A DNA stretch of 42,080 nt from Sphingomonadales bacterium (GTDB lineage: Bacteria > Pseudomonadota > Alphaproteobacteria > Sphingomonadales > Sphingomonadaceae), in the NCBI GenBank assembly GCA_028871475.1, contig JAGWMZ010000032.1:1-42080 (forward strand). Reading direction: 5' to 3'. Below the pieces are notes generated by a model that saw nothing but the letters and a program-made list of their open reading frames with translations, ran no database searches and was not told where the DNA came from. This document shows positions 7,924 to 17,060 of the stretch, one piece after another; positions within the stretch are counted from its first letter, which is position 1, and each line of letters begins with the position of its first letter. A program made the position numbers and the translations under genes.

Positions 7924-9327
7924 CTACTTGCGTTTTTTGGCTGTGGCCATCAGCGATCGCGCTTCCAGCGCGATGTCCTGCGCGCGCAGCCAGTCGGGCG
8001 TGCCGGTTTTCAGCCGCAGGGCGGCAGCCTCGGCATTGCGCAGCGCGCCGCCGATGTTGCCGCTCAGCTCCTGCTGCTCGGCGCTGGCCAGTTCGGCATG
8101 GGGCGTATCACCCTGCGCCTCATAGACCATGCCCAGCACATACCAGGCGAAGGGATTTTCACGGTCGCGCGACAGGGCGGCTTTCAGCACGCGCTGCGCC
8201 TCGGCCAGATGCGGGTGGCTGGGGTCGCCCTCATCCTCGGCCAGCAGGGCGTGGCCAAAGGTGGTGGCGATCAGCGGCTGGTTGCCGGTCAGCTCGGTCG
8301 CGCGGCGCAGGGGGGCAATGGCGTCGGCCGGCTTGCCCGATTCCAGCAGGATCTGCCCCTTGAGTTCGAGGAAATAGGGGTCGTTGGGCGCGTCTTTCAA
8401 CAGCGCGTCGGTTTCCCCCATCGCCTTGTCCAGAAAACCCTCCTTGTGCCAGGCATAGGCCCTTGCATAGCGCGCGGGCACGCCGGTCATATATTCGGGA
8501 TAGGTGCGCAGCGTCATCGCCGGATCGGCCAGATAGCCGAACAGCTTGGCCTTCACCCGTTGAAAGCGTTCCTCCAGCACCGGATCGCTCGGCTTGGTCC
8601 AGGCCGGGTCCTTTTCGTACACATCCTGCAGGAACTGGATGCGATCGTCGGTCAAAGGATGGGTGGAATAGAAGGCAGCTTCGTCGCCGCGCGTGATGCC
8701 ATAGCGGTTTTCCATCGTGAGCAGCTTGTGGAAGAATTCCACCGAACCGCGCCCCGACAGGCCCGCGCCCGACAGGAATCTGGCGCCCGCCGCATCGGCG
8801 GCCTCTTCCTCGCCGCGCGTATAGGAAAGATAGCTGCCCAGGGCCGCCTGCTGCCCCGCCGCGAAGACGCCCAGCGCAGCCTCACCCCCGCCCGCGGCGG
8901 CGGCGGCCCCGGCCAGCAGCAGCGAGAGGATCGAAATGTTGCTGGCCTGCTTCATCCCGCGTGTGTCAATGGCATGGCCGCCCACGACGTGGCCCAGCTC
9001 GTGCGCCACCACGCCCTGCACTTCCAGCGCCGAATCGGCTGCGTTGATCAGGCCTGAATTGACATAGACGGCCTGTCCGCCCGCCACGAAGGCGTTGATC
9101 TCCGGGTCATTGACCAGCACCACATCGACATTGTTGGGGTCAAGCCCGGCCGCCTTGATGAGCGGGGTGGCCATGTCGTGGAACAGGGCCTCGGTTTCGG
9201 CATCGCGCAGCACCGATTGCGCCGAGGCTGGGCCGGCGGCCAGCGCCACGCAAAGCGCCGCCGCGCTGGCCACGGATTTCAGCCGCCGGAACACGGCGAA
9301 GGGACGAAGGAAAACACGGTCGCGCAT
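7924..9327 (-). CDS. M48-family periplasmic metalloprotease with TPR repeats (BepA-like)
   Basis: Exported zinc protease of 467 residues. The signal peptide ends around AAGPASAQ. The zinc motif H109-E-L-G-H113 (VVAHELGHVVGGHAID) is followed after about 60 residues by the third-ligand region RGEEEAAD. The second half has TPR-like helical repeats (for example PNDPYFLELKGQILLESGKP and NPFAWYVLGMVYEAQGD). This M48 plus TPR layout is that of BepA (YfgC), which degrades or matures stalled outer-membrane proteins such as LptD. It sits just upstream of a DsbA-like gene, which fits a role in envelope protein quality control. Confidence 0.93.
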   Translation of the reverse strand: MRDRVFLRPFAVFRRLKSVASAAALCVALAAGPASAQSVLRDAETEALFHDMATPLIKAAGLDPNNVDVVLVNDPEINAFVAGGQAVYVNSGLINAADSALEVQGVVAHELGHVVGGHAIDTRGMKQASNISILSLLLAGAAAAAGGGEAALGVFAAGQQAALGSYLSYTRGEEEAADAAGARFLSGAGLSGRGSVEFFHKLLTMENRYGITRGDEAAFYSTHPLTDDRIQFLQDVYEKDPAWTKPSDPVLEERFQRVKAKLFGYLADPAMTLRTYPEYMTGVPARYARAYAWHKEGFLDKAMGETDALLKDAPNDPYFLELKGQILLESGKPADAIAPLRRATELTGNQPLIATTFGHALLAEDEGDPSHPHLAEAQRVLKAALSRDRENPFAWYVLGMVYEAQGDTPHAELASAEQQELSGNIGGALRNAEAAALRLKTGTPDWLRAQDIALEARSLMATAKKRK

Positions 9328-9383
9328 AGAACGATGGCAGAGCTAGCACGTTTGCCGCTGAACCGTGCATGAAGAATGTGTGC

Positions 9384-10802
9384 CTACTCGCCGCCGCCGG
9401 CCTGTCCCTGCTGGCCAAGGAACTGGCGCAACAAGCGTTCGGTGGCAGAATGCGGCAGACCCAGCGGCCCTAGCGGCTCGATCTGCCCGCCCCGGTTGCG
9501 CACCACGGCCAGCGTGATGGCGCCGTCACCCGCCACATCGCCCCACGCGCAGGCAGGCAGCGAGGCGAGGGCCTGTGCCAGCACGACCGGCAGTCCGTGG
9601 CGCCGACCGGCTGGCCACTGCGCGCGCTTTTGCCGCCGCTGGGCAGCGACGATGCCCTTCAGCCCGCCGGGCGTTGTCATGAGATGGGCGGGCAATGAGC
9701 CCATGCCCAGCCCGGCCTGGCGCGCATGGGCCAGCGCCGTGGCATATTCGGTGAGCCGCGTCTTGTCGTGCCCCGCGCCGAAGACCAGCTTGACGAAGGG
9801 CAGCCATGGCGTGTGCGGCTTGGGCGCCAGATGATGCGCGGCCAGCAGGGCGGCGGCCTCCGGCGGCGCCTCATCGGCGGCCAGCGACAGGTCATGCGCG
9901 GCACCGATGGCGGCATAGAGTGCGCCATGATCACGCGGCGGTGCCTTGCGCGCCTCCTGCGCCAGCGCGCGGGCGGTGTTCAGCCGCTCGGTCAGGCTGG
10001 GGGAGGGATGGGGCGGGGGCAAAGCAGGGGCCGAACCAGGAGAGGGGGTGGCCGGCCACAGCTCTACGCCCTCGCCCGCTTCCTCGATCGCTTCCTCGCC
10101 CAGCGGCCAGACCGTTGGGCGCATGTCACTCCAGCCTTCACCGGCCCAGTCCCAGCGGCGTGGGCGTGCGCCCGGCGGCGTGGCAGGGCGCGAGAGCGAG
10201 CCCAGATCGCCGCCCGGCAGCTCGAAGGGCTGGCCCATCACGCCGCGCATCTCGCGCAGCAGGGTTTCGCTGGCGGCAGCGCCCAGCTGTTCCTTCCAGT
10301 TGATCACGCCCAGAATATGGCTGATCGCCGTGCTATCGCGCGAAAAAGGCAGCAGGATGCCGCGATAGAGCATCGTCGTGCCCGCCGGCGTCTGGAAATC
10401 GGCCTCGAAGCCAATGGGTGCGCGATTGGCGAAGATCTCGACATAATGATCGGTGAAGCGCGACAGCAGGGTCGCGGGCGGCACATCGGCCAGCGGGCGC
10501 GGCGCGGTGTCGATCCCGGCCTGCTCGGCCAGACGCTCGCCAATATGGGCCAGATAGGGCGCCTCATCCGAGCCGGTGAAATCCATCAGCACGGCGCAAG
10601 GGGCGAAATCGGACAGCGCCGCCAGATCGAGCTGGTCGATGGCGGGAAAGTCGCCCGCGCCCAGCAGGCTGGACCAATGGTTGTAGGCATGCACCTGCAT
10701 GCGGCGCTCATCGCGCCCCAGCGCGACCGGCAGCACATCGACCGCCACTTCGTCCTCATCGGCGTCGGGATCTTCGTTGAAGGGGCCGCGCAACGTGTCC
10801 AT
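9384..10802 (-). CDS. PAS-domain protein of unknown role
   Basis: A cytoplasmic protein of 472 residues, with start ATG at 10802 (MDTLRGPFNEDPDADEDE). Residues about 35-190 resemble a PAS_5-type sensory domain: HAYNHWSSLLGAGDFPAIDQ, then DFAPCAVLMDF, HIGERLAEQAGI and the strand-rich PAGTTMLYRGILLPFSRD. A low-complexity Pro-rich linker follows (SPGSAPALPPPHPSPS), then an Ala/Arg-rich C-terminal region without a recognised domain. The frame stays open upstream of 10802, but that part overlaps the hydroxylase gene in another frame and does not look coding. A 9-bp inverted repeat lies in its promoter region. Confidence 0.72.
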   Translation of the reverse strand: MDTLRGPFNEDPDADEDEVAVDVLPVALGRDERRMQVHAYNHWSSLLGAGDFPAIDQLDLAALSDFAPCAVLMDFTGSDEAPYLAHIGERLAEQAGIDTAPRPLADVPPATLLSRFTDHYVEIFANRAPIGFEADFQTPAGTTMLYRGILLPFSRDSTAISHILGVINWKEQLGAAASETLLREMRGVMGQPFELPGGDLGSLSRPATPPGARPRRWDWAGEGWSDMRPTVWPLGEEAIEEAGEGVELWPATPSPGSAPALPPPHPSPSLTERLNTARALAQEARKAPPRDHGALYAAIGAAHDLSLAADEAPPEAAALLAAHHLAPKPHTPWLPFVKLVFGAGHDKTRLTEYATALAHARQAGLGMGSLPAHLMTTPGGLKGIVAAQRRQKRAQWPAGRRHGLPVVLAQALASLPACAWGDVAGDGAITLAVVRNRGGQIEPLGPLGLPHSATERLLRQFLGQQGQAGGGE

Positions 10803-10840
10803 GGGATGAGCCTTCGCAAGGAGTTCTTGCGACTCACTTT

Positions 10841-10877
10841 TGGCGCAACCTGGTAAAAACCTCGTTAAGTTGCGCCA
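10841..10877. promoter_or_regulatory. 9-bp inverted repeat upstream of the PAS-protein gene
   Basis: TGGCGCAAC at 10841-10849 is matched by GTTGCGCCA at 10869-10877, a perfect inverted repeat with a 19-base AT-richer centre. It lies between the hydroxylase stop and the PAS-protein start. It could be an operator or an mRNA hairpin; no T-run follows, so it is not an obvious terminator. Confidence 0.4.
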
Positions 10878-10885
10878 GTGTGACT

Positions 10886-11653
10886 TTACCGCCGCCCGGG
10901 CGACGCGTGAAAGCTGCCCAGCCCCTTGTCCGTGCCGCACAGCCGGTCCCACAGGCGGAAATAGAGCCCGTAGTTGCAGCGATAAACCTCGTGATGGCAC
11001 TGATGATGGGTGGCGGTGATCAGCCAGCCGCCCAGCGGCCCCTGCACCACCCAGCGCGGAAAGATTTCCCAGCCCATGTGGTTGGTCACCCCCATCACCG
11101 TCATGATGGTGAGCACCAGGCCCAGCACACCGACATGCACCGGCACGATGAAGACCAGCGCGGGAATGACCACCGCGCCGGTGATCGCCTCGATGGGGTG
11201 AAAGCTCATCGCCGCCCAGGCGGTGGGCGGGCGGCTGGCATGGTGCACGGCATGGGCGATGCGAAAGATGTGCGGGCGGTGCATCGCGCGGTGGGTCCAA
11301 TAGAACCACGCATCATGCGCCAGCAGGTAAAGTGCCAGCGAAACGGGCATCCACCACAGTGGCATGGCGTGGAGATCGGTGTAGATTCGCGTCCAGCCAT
11401 GCGCCTGCCACCCCCAGGCGACAATGCCGGCGGGCAGGCCGAAGATGGCGCAGGAGAGCAGTGACCAGCCGATCTCGCGCCGGATCTGCGGGTGAAGCGC
11501 GGCATAGAGGCCGGGGCGTTTGGCGCGCGTCGCCAGCGCAAAGCCGCCGCTGGCCAGCAGATAGCGCAGCGCCACGATTCCCGTCATCACCAGCGCCGAG
11601 AGCAGCGCGGCGAGCAGCGTGGGTTGCGATGTCAGCGGAACGCCGTGGGCCAT
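10886..11653 (-). CDS. Fatty acid hydroxylase / sterol desaturase family protein
   Basis: Membrane di-iron oxygenase of 255 residues (FA_hydroxylase superfamily). The histidine clusters that bind the two irons are visible: H113 in LAHDAWFYWTHR, H121 and H125, HAVHH at 134-138, NHMGWE, and HHQCHH at 216-221. Hydrophobic segments lie at about 12-35, 65-85, 100-115 and 160-190. Relatives hydroxylate or desaturate sterols, carotenoids or fatty acids; the substrate cannot be inferred here. It lies upstream of the PAS-protein gene on the same strand with an 83-base gap. Confidence 0.9.
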   Translation of the reverse strand: MAHGVPLTSQPTLLAALLSALVMTGIVALRYLLASGGFALATRAKRPGLYAALHPQIRREIGWSLLSCAIFGLPAGIVAWGWQAHGWTRIYTDLHAMPLWWMPVSLALYLLAHDAWFYWTHRAMHRPHIFRIAHAVHHASRPPTAWAAMSFHPIEAITGAVVIPALVFIVPVHVGVLGLVLTIMTVMGVTNHMGWEIFPRWVVQGPLGGWLITATHHQCHHEVYRCNYGLYFRLWDRLCGTDKGLGSFHASPGRR

Positions 11654-11731
11654 GGGCCACCTATGCCGGGTTCGGCGCGGATTGGCCAGTGCCGGGCTTG
11701 CGCCGCGCCCGCATGTGTGGTTGGCGCAAGG

Positions 11732-11902
11732 ATGATGAGTGAGGATGTGCCTTCGCCCTGCACGGGCATTTGCCAGATCGCGCCGCAGACGGGCCTGTGC
11801 CGTGGCTGCGCGCGGACGCTGGACGAGATCATCGCCTGGCCGCGACTGGATGCGGCCGGCAAGCGCGCGATTCTGGCAAAATTGCCCGCCCGCACGGCGT
11901 GA
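11732..11902 (+). CDS. DUF1289 small cysteine-rich protein
   Basis: A 56-residue protein with the DUF1289 pattern: SPCTGICQIAPQTGLCRGCAR with four cysteines, then TLDEIIAWPRLD. The Cys arrangement suggests metal or Fe-S binding; the role of the family is unknown. Starts at 11732 or 11735 (two adjacent ATGs) are both possible. An earlier in-frame start at 11492 would run antisense through the hydroxylase gene and is not credible. It converges on mmcB with 7 bases between the stop codons. Confidence 0.85.
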   Translation: MMSEDVPSPCTGICQIAPQTGLCRGCARTLDEIIAWPRLDAAGKRAILAKLPARTA

Positions 11903-11909
11903 TGGCGCG

Positions 11910-12425
11910 TTAGCTCAGCGCATCCCATTGCGTGATGCGCGGGTCGGCCGCGATGGTCTGGCGGCGCATGGCGGCGCGTGCCAGCCGCTCCACCTCGGCC
12001 TTGCGCCGGGCCGCGGCCAGCGGATGCAAGGAGGCGGGACGCAGCAGTTCGGCGTCATAGCCATCGGCCACGATCAACCCGCAGCGATCGGGCAGGAAGG
12101 CCTCGCTCTCCATGCAGGCGCGATCCAGATGGCTGGCCAGACCCCAGAAGAAGCGGTCGCAATGGTCGAGGTAATCGGTCCATTTGCCATCGCCCAGCAG
12201 GTCCGCGCGTGAGACCTTGATCTCCACGATGATGACATGGCCCTTGGCATCCACCCCCATCAGATCAGCGCGGCGCCCGTTACGCAAAGGCATTTCGGGC
12301 AGGCACCAGATGTCGTTGCGGGCAAACAGGCGGCTGATGCCGCGCAGCACGCCGGCGGCCACCAAAGGCTCGGGCGAGGAGATGAGCGGAGCGTCGGCGC
12401 GCGGCGAATCGGGAGGAAGATCCAT
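11910..12425 (-). CDS. mmcB: MmcB-family DNA repair protein
   Basis: 171 residues, matching the alphaproteobacterial MmcB family (formerly a DUF), a putative nuclease of the PD-(D/E)XK type named for its link to mitomycin C resistance in Caulobacter. Visible core: PLRNGRRADLMGVDAKGHVIIVEIKVSRADLLGD, with the Asp and the E-I-K triad expected for such nucleases, then KWTDYLDHCDRFFWGL and a C-terminal helix AAARRKAEVERLARAAMRRQ. The family is usually under SOS control; I did not find a clear LexA box upstream. Confidence 0.9.
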   Translation of the reverse strand: MDLPPDSPRADAPLISSPEPLVAAGVLRGISRLFARNDIWCLPEMPLRNGRRADLMGVDAKGHVIIVEIKVSRADLLGDGKWTDYLDHCDRFFWGLASHLDRACMESEAFLPDRCGLIVADGYDAELLRPASLHPLAAARRKAEVERLARAAMRRQTIAADPRITQWDALS

Positions 12426-12482
12426 GCCTCCGTTGTACGAACAAAAGCGGAACTTTCAAGCGGCGATGCCTGTGCGGCCTGT

Positions 12483-12857
12483 TTATCGCGCAACCGGTGC
12501 GATCGGCGCCAGCGCCACCAGCCCGGCGCGCGCGCGCAGAAATTCCTGCCATAGAGCCATGGCCGCAGGCTCGGTCTGCCCGCCGCGCTGGGCGACATCG
12601 AGCAGGGCGGTGATGCCCGGCTCCATCATGGCGAGCATGTCGTCGATGCCCTCTTCGATCAGCACCCGTCGCCCGCCCACCGCGCGGTCAAGGGCGAAGG
12701 GGATGTGCAAGGCGGCCTCGACCTGCCGTGCCCCGGCAAGGCCGGCCACGACCTGCGCGGCCCCGGCCAGCGCGGCCCAGCGTGTGGCCAGCCGGGCGTC
12801 GGCCTCGCTGAGCTTGTCCGCGTCGCGCGCGTGAAATTCGGGTGGCAGGATGCTCAT
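12483..12857 (-). CDS. Small protein of unknown function
   Basis: 124 residues, cytoplasmic, mostly helical by composition (Ala, Leu, Arg, Glu). The segment RVLIEEGIDDMLAMMEPGITALL is acidic and amphipathic. I do not recognise a family. The codon pattern (G/C at third positions) matches its neighbours, which supports coding. It reads toward mmcB on the same strand with 57 bases between, so the two may share a transcript. Confidence 0.6.
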   Translation of the reverse strand: MSILPPEFHARDADKLSEADARLATRWAALAGAAQVVAGLAGARQVEAALHIPFALDRAVGGRRVLIEEGIDDMLAMMEPGITALLDVAQRGGQTEPAAMALWQEFLRARAGLVALAPIAPVAR

Positions 12858-12926
12858 GGCATCTTAGATTAGACGCCAGCCCTTGCCAAATTGCTAACCA
12901 TGTCGCCACCCCTGCCGCCACGTCCT

Positions 12927-15900
12927 TCAGTAGACGTCGCGGACATAGCGTTTGTCCTTCTGCATGGCGCTGACATAATCGGCGGCGCGGGCGTGATCCA
13001 TGCCGCCATGGTCCGCCACGATGCGCAGCAGGGCGGCATCCACATCGCGCGCCATCCGGCTGGCATCGCCGCAGACGTAGAGATGCGCACCGCCCTCCAG
13101 CCAGTTCCACAGATCCGCGCCCTGTTCCAGCATCCGGTGCTGGACATAGATCTTCTCGGCCTGATCGCGCGAGAAGGCCAGCGAGAGATGCGCGAGATGG
13201 CCCTGCGCCGCCCAGCGGCTGATCTGGTCGCGATAATAGAAATCGCTGCCCTCATGCTGCTCGCCAAAGAACAGCCAGTTGCGGCCCGCTGCGCCAGTGG
13301 CCTCGCGGTCCTGCAGAAAGGCGCGGAACGGGGCGATGCCGGTGCCCGGCCCGATCATGATGCAATCGCGCGATGCCTCGGCGGGCGGGCGGAAATGGGG
13401 CGAGGGTTGCAGAAAGATGCGCGGGCGATGGGCGGTGGCGCGGTCGGCCAGAAAGCTGGAGCAGACGCCCTTGCGCAGCGCGCGCTCCTGTTGCCAGCGC
13501 ACCACAGAGACGGTGAGTTGCACCTCGTCGGGCTGCACCAGAGGGCTGGAGGAGATGGAATAGAGCCTGGGTTGCAGCGGTTTCAGCGCATCGACCAGAT
13601 CCTGCGGGCGCAGCGATAATGTGGCGGCGCAGAGCGCGTCGACCATCTGCCGCCCCCACAGCCAGGCGCTCAGATCATCCTTGTGTTCGGGCGCGAGCAG
13701 GGGCGCAAAACCGGCTTCCGGGTCGTGGCTGGCCAACAGGTCGAGAAAGGCGCGGGTGGTGCGCGTGATGTCGAGATGATGCAGCAGCGCCTCGCCCAGC
13801 GCCAACTCGCCATGGCCGGAAACGGCGACGGGCGCCTCGGGGTGCAGGTCGAGCCGGGCAAGGATGTCGCCCACCAGATCGGGGCAATTGATCGGCCAGA
13901 CGCCCAGCGCGTCCCCTGCCTGATAGGCAAACTCATGGCCTGCCAGATCAAAACCGAACTGGCGCACTTCCTTTTGCGAATGCGGGCCCGACAGCAGCCG
14001 GTTGGTGATGAGGCTGGTGGTCAGCGGGTTCTTGCGGTCATGGCGCAGAGGGGCGGGCACGGGCGCTGCCGCTGGCGCGGCATCGCCCAGCAGCGCGGCG
14101 ATGCGCCTGGCCCAGCCTTCTTCCGGTGCTTCGTCATCGGGCTCGCAATCGACGCGGTCGAGCATGCGCCGGCCGCCCAGAGCCTCCAGCCTTGCATCCA
14201 CCGCGCGGCCAAAGCCGCAGAAACTGTCATAGCTCGAATCGCCAAAACCCAGCACGGCAAAGGCGAGATGATCGAGGCGCAGCGCATCTTCGCGCGAAAG
14301 GGCCTGCCAGAAGCTCTGCCCATTGTCGGGCGCCTCGCCATCGCCAAAGGTGCTGGCCAGCACCAGCAGATGGGTGGCTCCGGCCAGATCGGCGGGAGTG
14401 GCATCGGTCATGGCGCAAAGACGCGCCTTTATGCCCTGCGCGGCCAGCAGGCCGGTGCTGCGGCTGGCGGCTTCCTCGGCGCGGCCTGTCTGCGAGGCCC
14501 AGAGGATCAGCACCTTGTGCCCGCTTTCCGGAACGGCATTGGCCACAGGCACCGGCAGCCGCGCGAACATGCCCGCCAGCAGGCCATTGATGGTAAGGCG
14601 CCTCTCGGGCGTGAATGGGGCGCTTTCGGGCAGCACGGGCAGGCTGTCGGCAGCGACGCCCTGCAGGCGCAAACCGGCGGCAAAGCCTGCCATATAGGTG
14701 TGCTCGTCCGGTGACAGCGCGGGCGGCACGGCGGGCAGGTCAAGGAAGGTGCAGAGCGTATCGACGGAGCGAGATGCATTAGACGTGGCGGCCTTCGCTG
14801 GTTCCACCACCGCCGCCGGCCCTGAAACGCGCGTCACCGCCACGGCGGAAAACTTGAATTCGGGCTGGAGCGAGACGGGATCGACCGCATCGCTCGTCAC
14901 CGCATTCACCGCCAGATGGTCGCCGAACACGTCGTTCCAGTGAAAGGGCGCAAAGCAACTGCCCGGCTGCACCCGGTCAGTCACCACGGCGGGCAGCACG
15001 GCCCGGCCCCGGCGCGAGCGGATTTCGACCTGATCCTTCTCGGCAATGCCCAGCGCCTGCGCGTCTTCCGGATTGATCTCGACAAAGGGGCCGGGGTTGA
15101 GCTTGCCCAGCGTCGCGACCTTCGCTGTCTTGGTCAGCGTGTGCCACTGGTGCTGCAGGCGCCCGGTGTTGAGGATCAGCGGATGCTCGGCATCGGGCAT
15201 CTCGGCCGGGTCCATATGCGGACGGGGCAGGAAGATTGCCTTGCCGCTGTCGGTGGGGAAAGTGATGGCGGGGGCTGTTCCATCCTCCTCCACACGCAGC
15301 GTCTGGCTGATGCCATCGTTGCGATAGCGGATCGGGTTGCGATCGGCGCCTTCGGGCGGGCAGGGCCATTGCAGCGGCGTTTCGCGCAGGCGCGCATGGC
15401 TGGCGCCGCGGATGTCATAACCGGTTTTGGGGTTCCAGAAACGGGCGATCTCGTCAAAGACCTCGGCCGCGCTGGCATAGGAGAAGGCTTCCTCATAGCC
15501 CATGGCGCAGGCGACTTTCGCAATGATCTGCCAGTCGGCCATGGCCTCGCCCGGAGGGGGCACGGCGGCCTGCATCAGCGTCATGTTGCGTTCGGAATTG
15601 ATCATCACCCCCTCGGCCTCGGCCCAGAGCGCGCCGGGCAGGATGATATGGGCGTGACGGTTGGTCTCGGTGTCGAGGAAAGCGTCCTGCGCGATGACCA
15701 GCTCGGCCGTGTTCAGCGCGTCGATCACCACCTGCCGGTTGGCGACACTGGCGACAGGATTGGTGCAGATGATCCAGCAGGCCTTGACCGACCCTGCCGC
15801 CATGTCGCGAAACAGCGCCATGGTGCCCCCGCCCGAGGGCGTGCCAGCCTTTTCCTTCAAAGTGCCGCGCGGCACCGCCCAGATGTCCTCGACAAAGGCG

Positions 15901-16982
15901 CGGTCAGCTTCGCTCAGCGTGGCGCGCTGGCCCGGCAGGCCTGGGCCCATATAGCCCATCTCGCGCCCGCCCATGGCATTGGGCTGGCCGGTCAGCGAAA
16001 AGGGCCCACTGCCGGGACGCAGAATTGCGCCGGTCGCCAGATGCAGGTTGCAGATGGCATTGGTGTTCCATGTGCCATGCGTGCTCTGGTTGAGCCCCAT
16101 GGTCCAGCAGCTCATCCAGTTGGCGGCCTTGCCGATCATCGCGGCGGCGCGGCATAGATCCTCTTCGGCAAGGCCGGTGAGGGCAGCAACACTGGCGGGT
16201 GGATAGTCGGCCAGAAAGTCCGACATCGCTTCCCAGCCCTGCGTATGGGCGGCGATGAAATCCGTGTCGGTATGGCCCTGTTCCACCAACAGATGCAGCA
16301 ACCCGTTGAGCAGCGCCAGATCCGTCCCCGGCTTCACCTGCAGGAACAGGTCGGCCTTCTCCGCCGTGGCATTGCGGCGCGGATCGACGACGATGAGCCT
16401 GGCCCCCGCCTTCACCCGGTCCATCATCCGCAGGAACAGGATGGGGTGGCAATCGGCCATATTGGCGCCGATGACGAAGAAGAGATCGGCGTGATCGAAA
16501 TCCTGATAGGAGCCCGGCGGCCCATCGGCCCCCAGCGAGAGCTTGTAGCCGCTGGCGGCGCTGGCCATGCACAGGCGCGAATTGCTCTCGATGTTGTTGG
16601 TGCCGATGAAACCCTTGCACAGCTTGTTGGCCAGATATTGCGCCTCCAGCGACATCTGGCCCGAGACATAGAGCGACACGGCATCGGGCCCGTCGCGATC
16701 GATGATGGCGCGCAGGCCATCGGCCGTCTGGCGGATCGCCTCGGTCATGGGCACGGCGCCCTGGTCGCTGCCATCCTTCAGCCGCACATAGGCCTTGTCG
16801 GCCCGGCCCGGCGCGGACACCGGCGTGTGGCAGGTGCTGCCCTTGGTGCACAGGCGACCGAAATTGGCCGGGTGGCTCTTGTCGCCCGAAACCTTCACGA
16901 TGCGGTCGTCACGCGTTTCCATCACGATGCCGCAGCCGACACCGCAATAGGGACAGACGCTTTTGACCTTTCTTGTCGTCAC
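12927..16982 (-). CDS. nasA: Assimilatory nitrate reductase fused to a CysJ-like diflavin reductase
   Basis: A 1351-residue cytoplasmic enzyme that joins a molybdopterin nitrate reductase to its electron donor module. The N-terminus binds a 4Fe-4S cluster (C10-P-Y-C13-GVG-C17 and C45 in FGRLCTKG). The bis-MGD catalytic part extends to about 680 and ends with the molybdopterin dinucleotide-binding domain. A flavodoxin domain begins near 820 (VLILWASQTGRAEEAASRS). The FAD domain includes RLYSISSSPL (about 1135), and the NADPH-binding domain has MIGPGTGIAPFRAFLQD (about 1207) and ends KDKRYVRDVY, as in CysJ. No signal peptide is present, consistent with assimilation. Relatives are annotated as bifunctional nitrate reductase/sulfite reductase flavoprotein. 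It lies 78 bases downstream of the nitrate transporter gene. Confidence 0.95.
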   Translation of the reverse strand: MTTRKVKSVCPYCGVGCGIVMETRDDRIVKVSGDKSHPANFGRLCTKGSTCHTPVSAPGRADKAYVRLKDGSDQGAVPMTEAIRQTADGLRAIIDRDGPDAVSLYVSGQMSLEAQYLANKLCKGFIGTNNIESNSRLCMASAASGYKLSLGADGPPGSYQDFDHADLFFVIGANMADCHPILFLRMMDRVKAGARLIVVDPRRNATAEKADLFLQVKPGTDLALLNGLLHLLVEQGHTDTDFIAAHTQGWEAMSDFLADYPPASVAALTGLAEEDLCRAAAMIGKAANWMSCWTMGLNQSTHGTWNTNAICNLHLATGAILRPGSGPFSLTGQPNAMGGREMGYMGPGLPGQRATLSEADRAFVEDIWAVPRGTLKEKAGTPSGGGTMALFRDMAAGSVKACWIICTNPVASVANRQVVIDALNTAELVIAQDAFLDTETNRHAHIILPGALWAEAEGVMINSERNMTLMQAAVPPPGEAMADWQIIAKVACAMGYEEAFSYASAAEVFDEIARFWNPKTGYDIRGASHARLRETPLQWPCPPEGADRNPIRYRNDGISQTLRVEEDGTAPAITFPTDSGKAIFLPRPHMDPAEMPDAEHPLILNTGRLQHQWHTLTKTAKVATLGKLNPGPFVEINPEDAQALGIAEKDQVEIRSRRGRAVLPAVVTDRVQPGSCFAPFHWNDVFGDHLAVNAVTSDAVDPVSLQPEFKFSAVAVTRVSGPAAVVEPAKAATSNASRSVDTLCTFLDLPAVPPALSPDEHTYMAGFAAGLRLQGVAADSLPVLPESAPFTPERRLTINGLLAGMFARLPVPVANAVPESGHKVLILWASQTGRAEEAASRSTGLLAAQGIKARLCAMTDATPADLAGATHLLVLASTFGDGEAPDNGQSFWQALSREDALRLDHLAFAVLGFGDSSYDSFCGFGRAVDARLEALGGRRMLDRVDCEPDDEAPEEGWARRIAALLGDAAPAAAPVPAPLRHDRKNPLTTSLITNRLLSGPHSQKEVRQFGFDLAGHEFAYQAGDALGVWPINCPDLVGDILARLDLHPEAPVAVSGHGELALGEALLHHLDITRTTRAFLDLLASHDPEAGFAPLLAPEHKDDLSAWLWGRQMVDALCAATLSLRPQDLVDALKPLQPRLYSISSSPLVQPDEVQLTVSVVRWQQERALRKGVCSSFLADRATAHRPRIFLQPSPHFRPPAEASRDCIMIGPGTGIAPFRAFLQDREATGAAGRNWLFFGEQHEGSDFYYRDQISRWAAQGHLAHLSLAFSRDQAEKIYVQHRMLEQGADLWNWLEGGAHLYVCGDASRMARDVDAALLRIVADHGGMDHARAADYVSAMQKDKRYVRDVY

Positions 16983-17013
16983 GCTCGCACCGTTTGGTAA
17001 AATGGGAAGAGAT

Positions 17014-17041
17014 GGGCGCCGCGCCCCCTGACACGGCGCCC
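17014..17041 (-). other. Intergenic 8-bp hairpin between transporter and nitrate reductase genes
   Basis: GGGCGCCG at 17014-17021 pairs with CGGCGCCC at 17034-17041. No T-run follows on the minus strand, so it is unlikely to terminate; it may stabilise the upstream part of the mRNA or tune the ratio of the two products. Confidence 0.4.
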
Positions 17042-17060
17042 TTCGTTGTGGTTCAGCCGA

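Noticed and set aside
10803..11309. Upstream extension of the PAS-protein frame
   Set aside because: This part overlaps the hydroxylase gene, which has all its histidine clusters in another frame; a start at 10802 is better placed.
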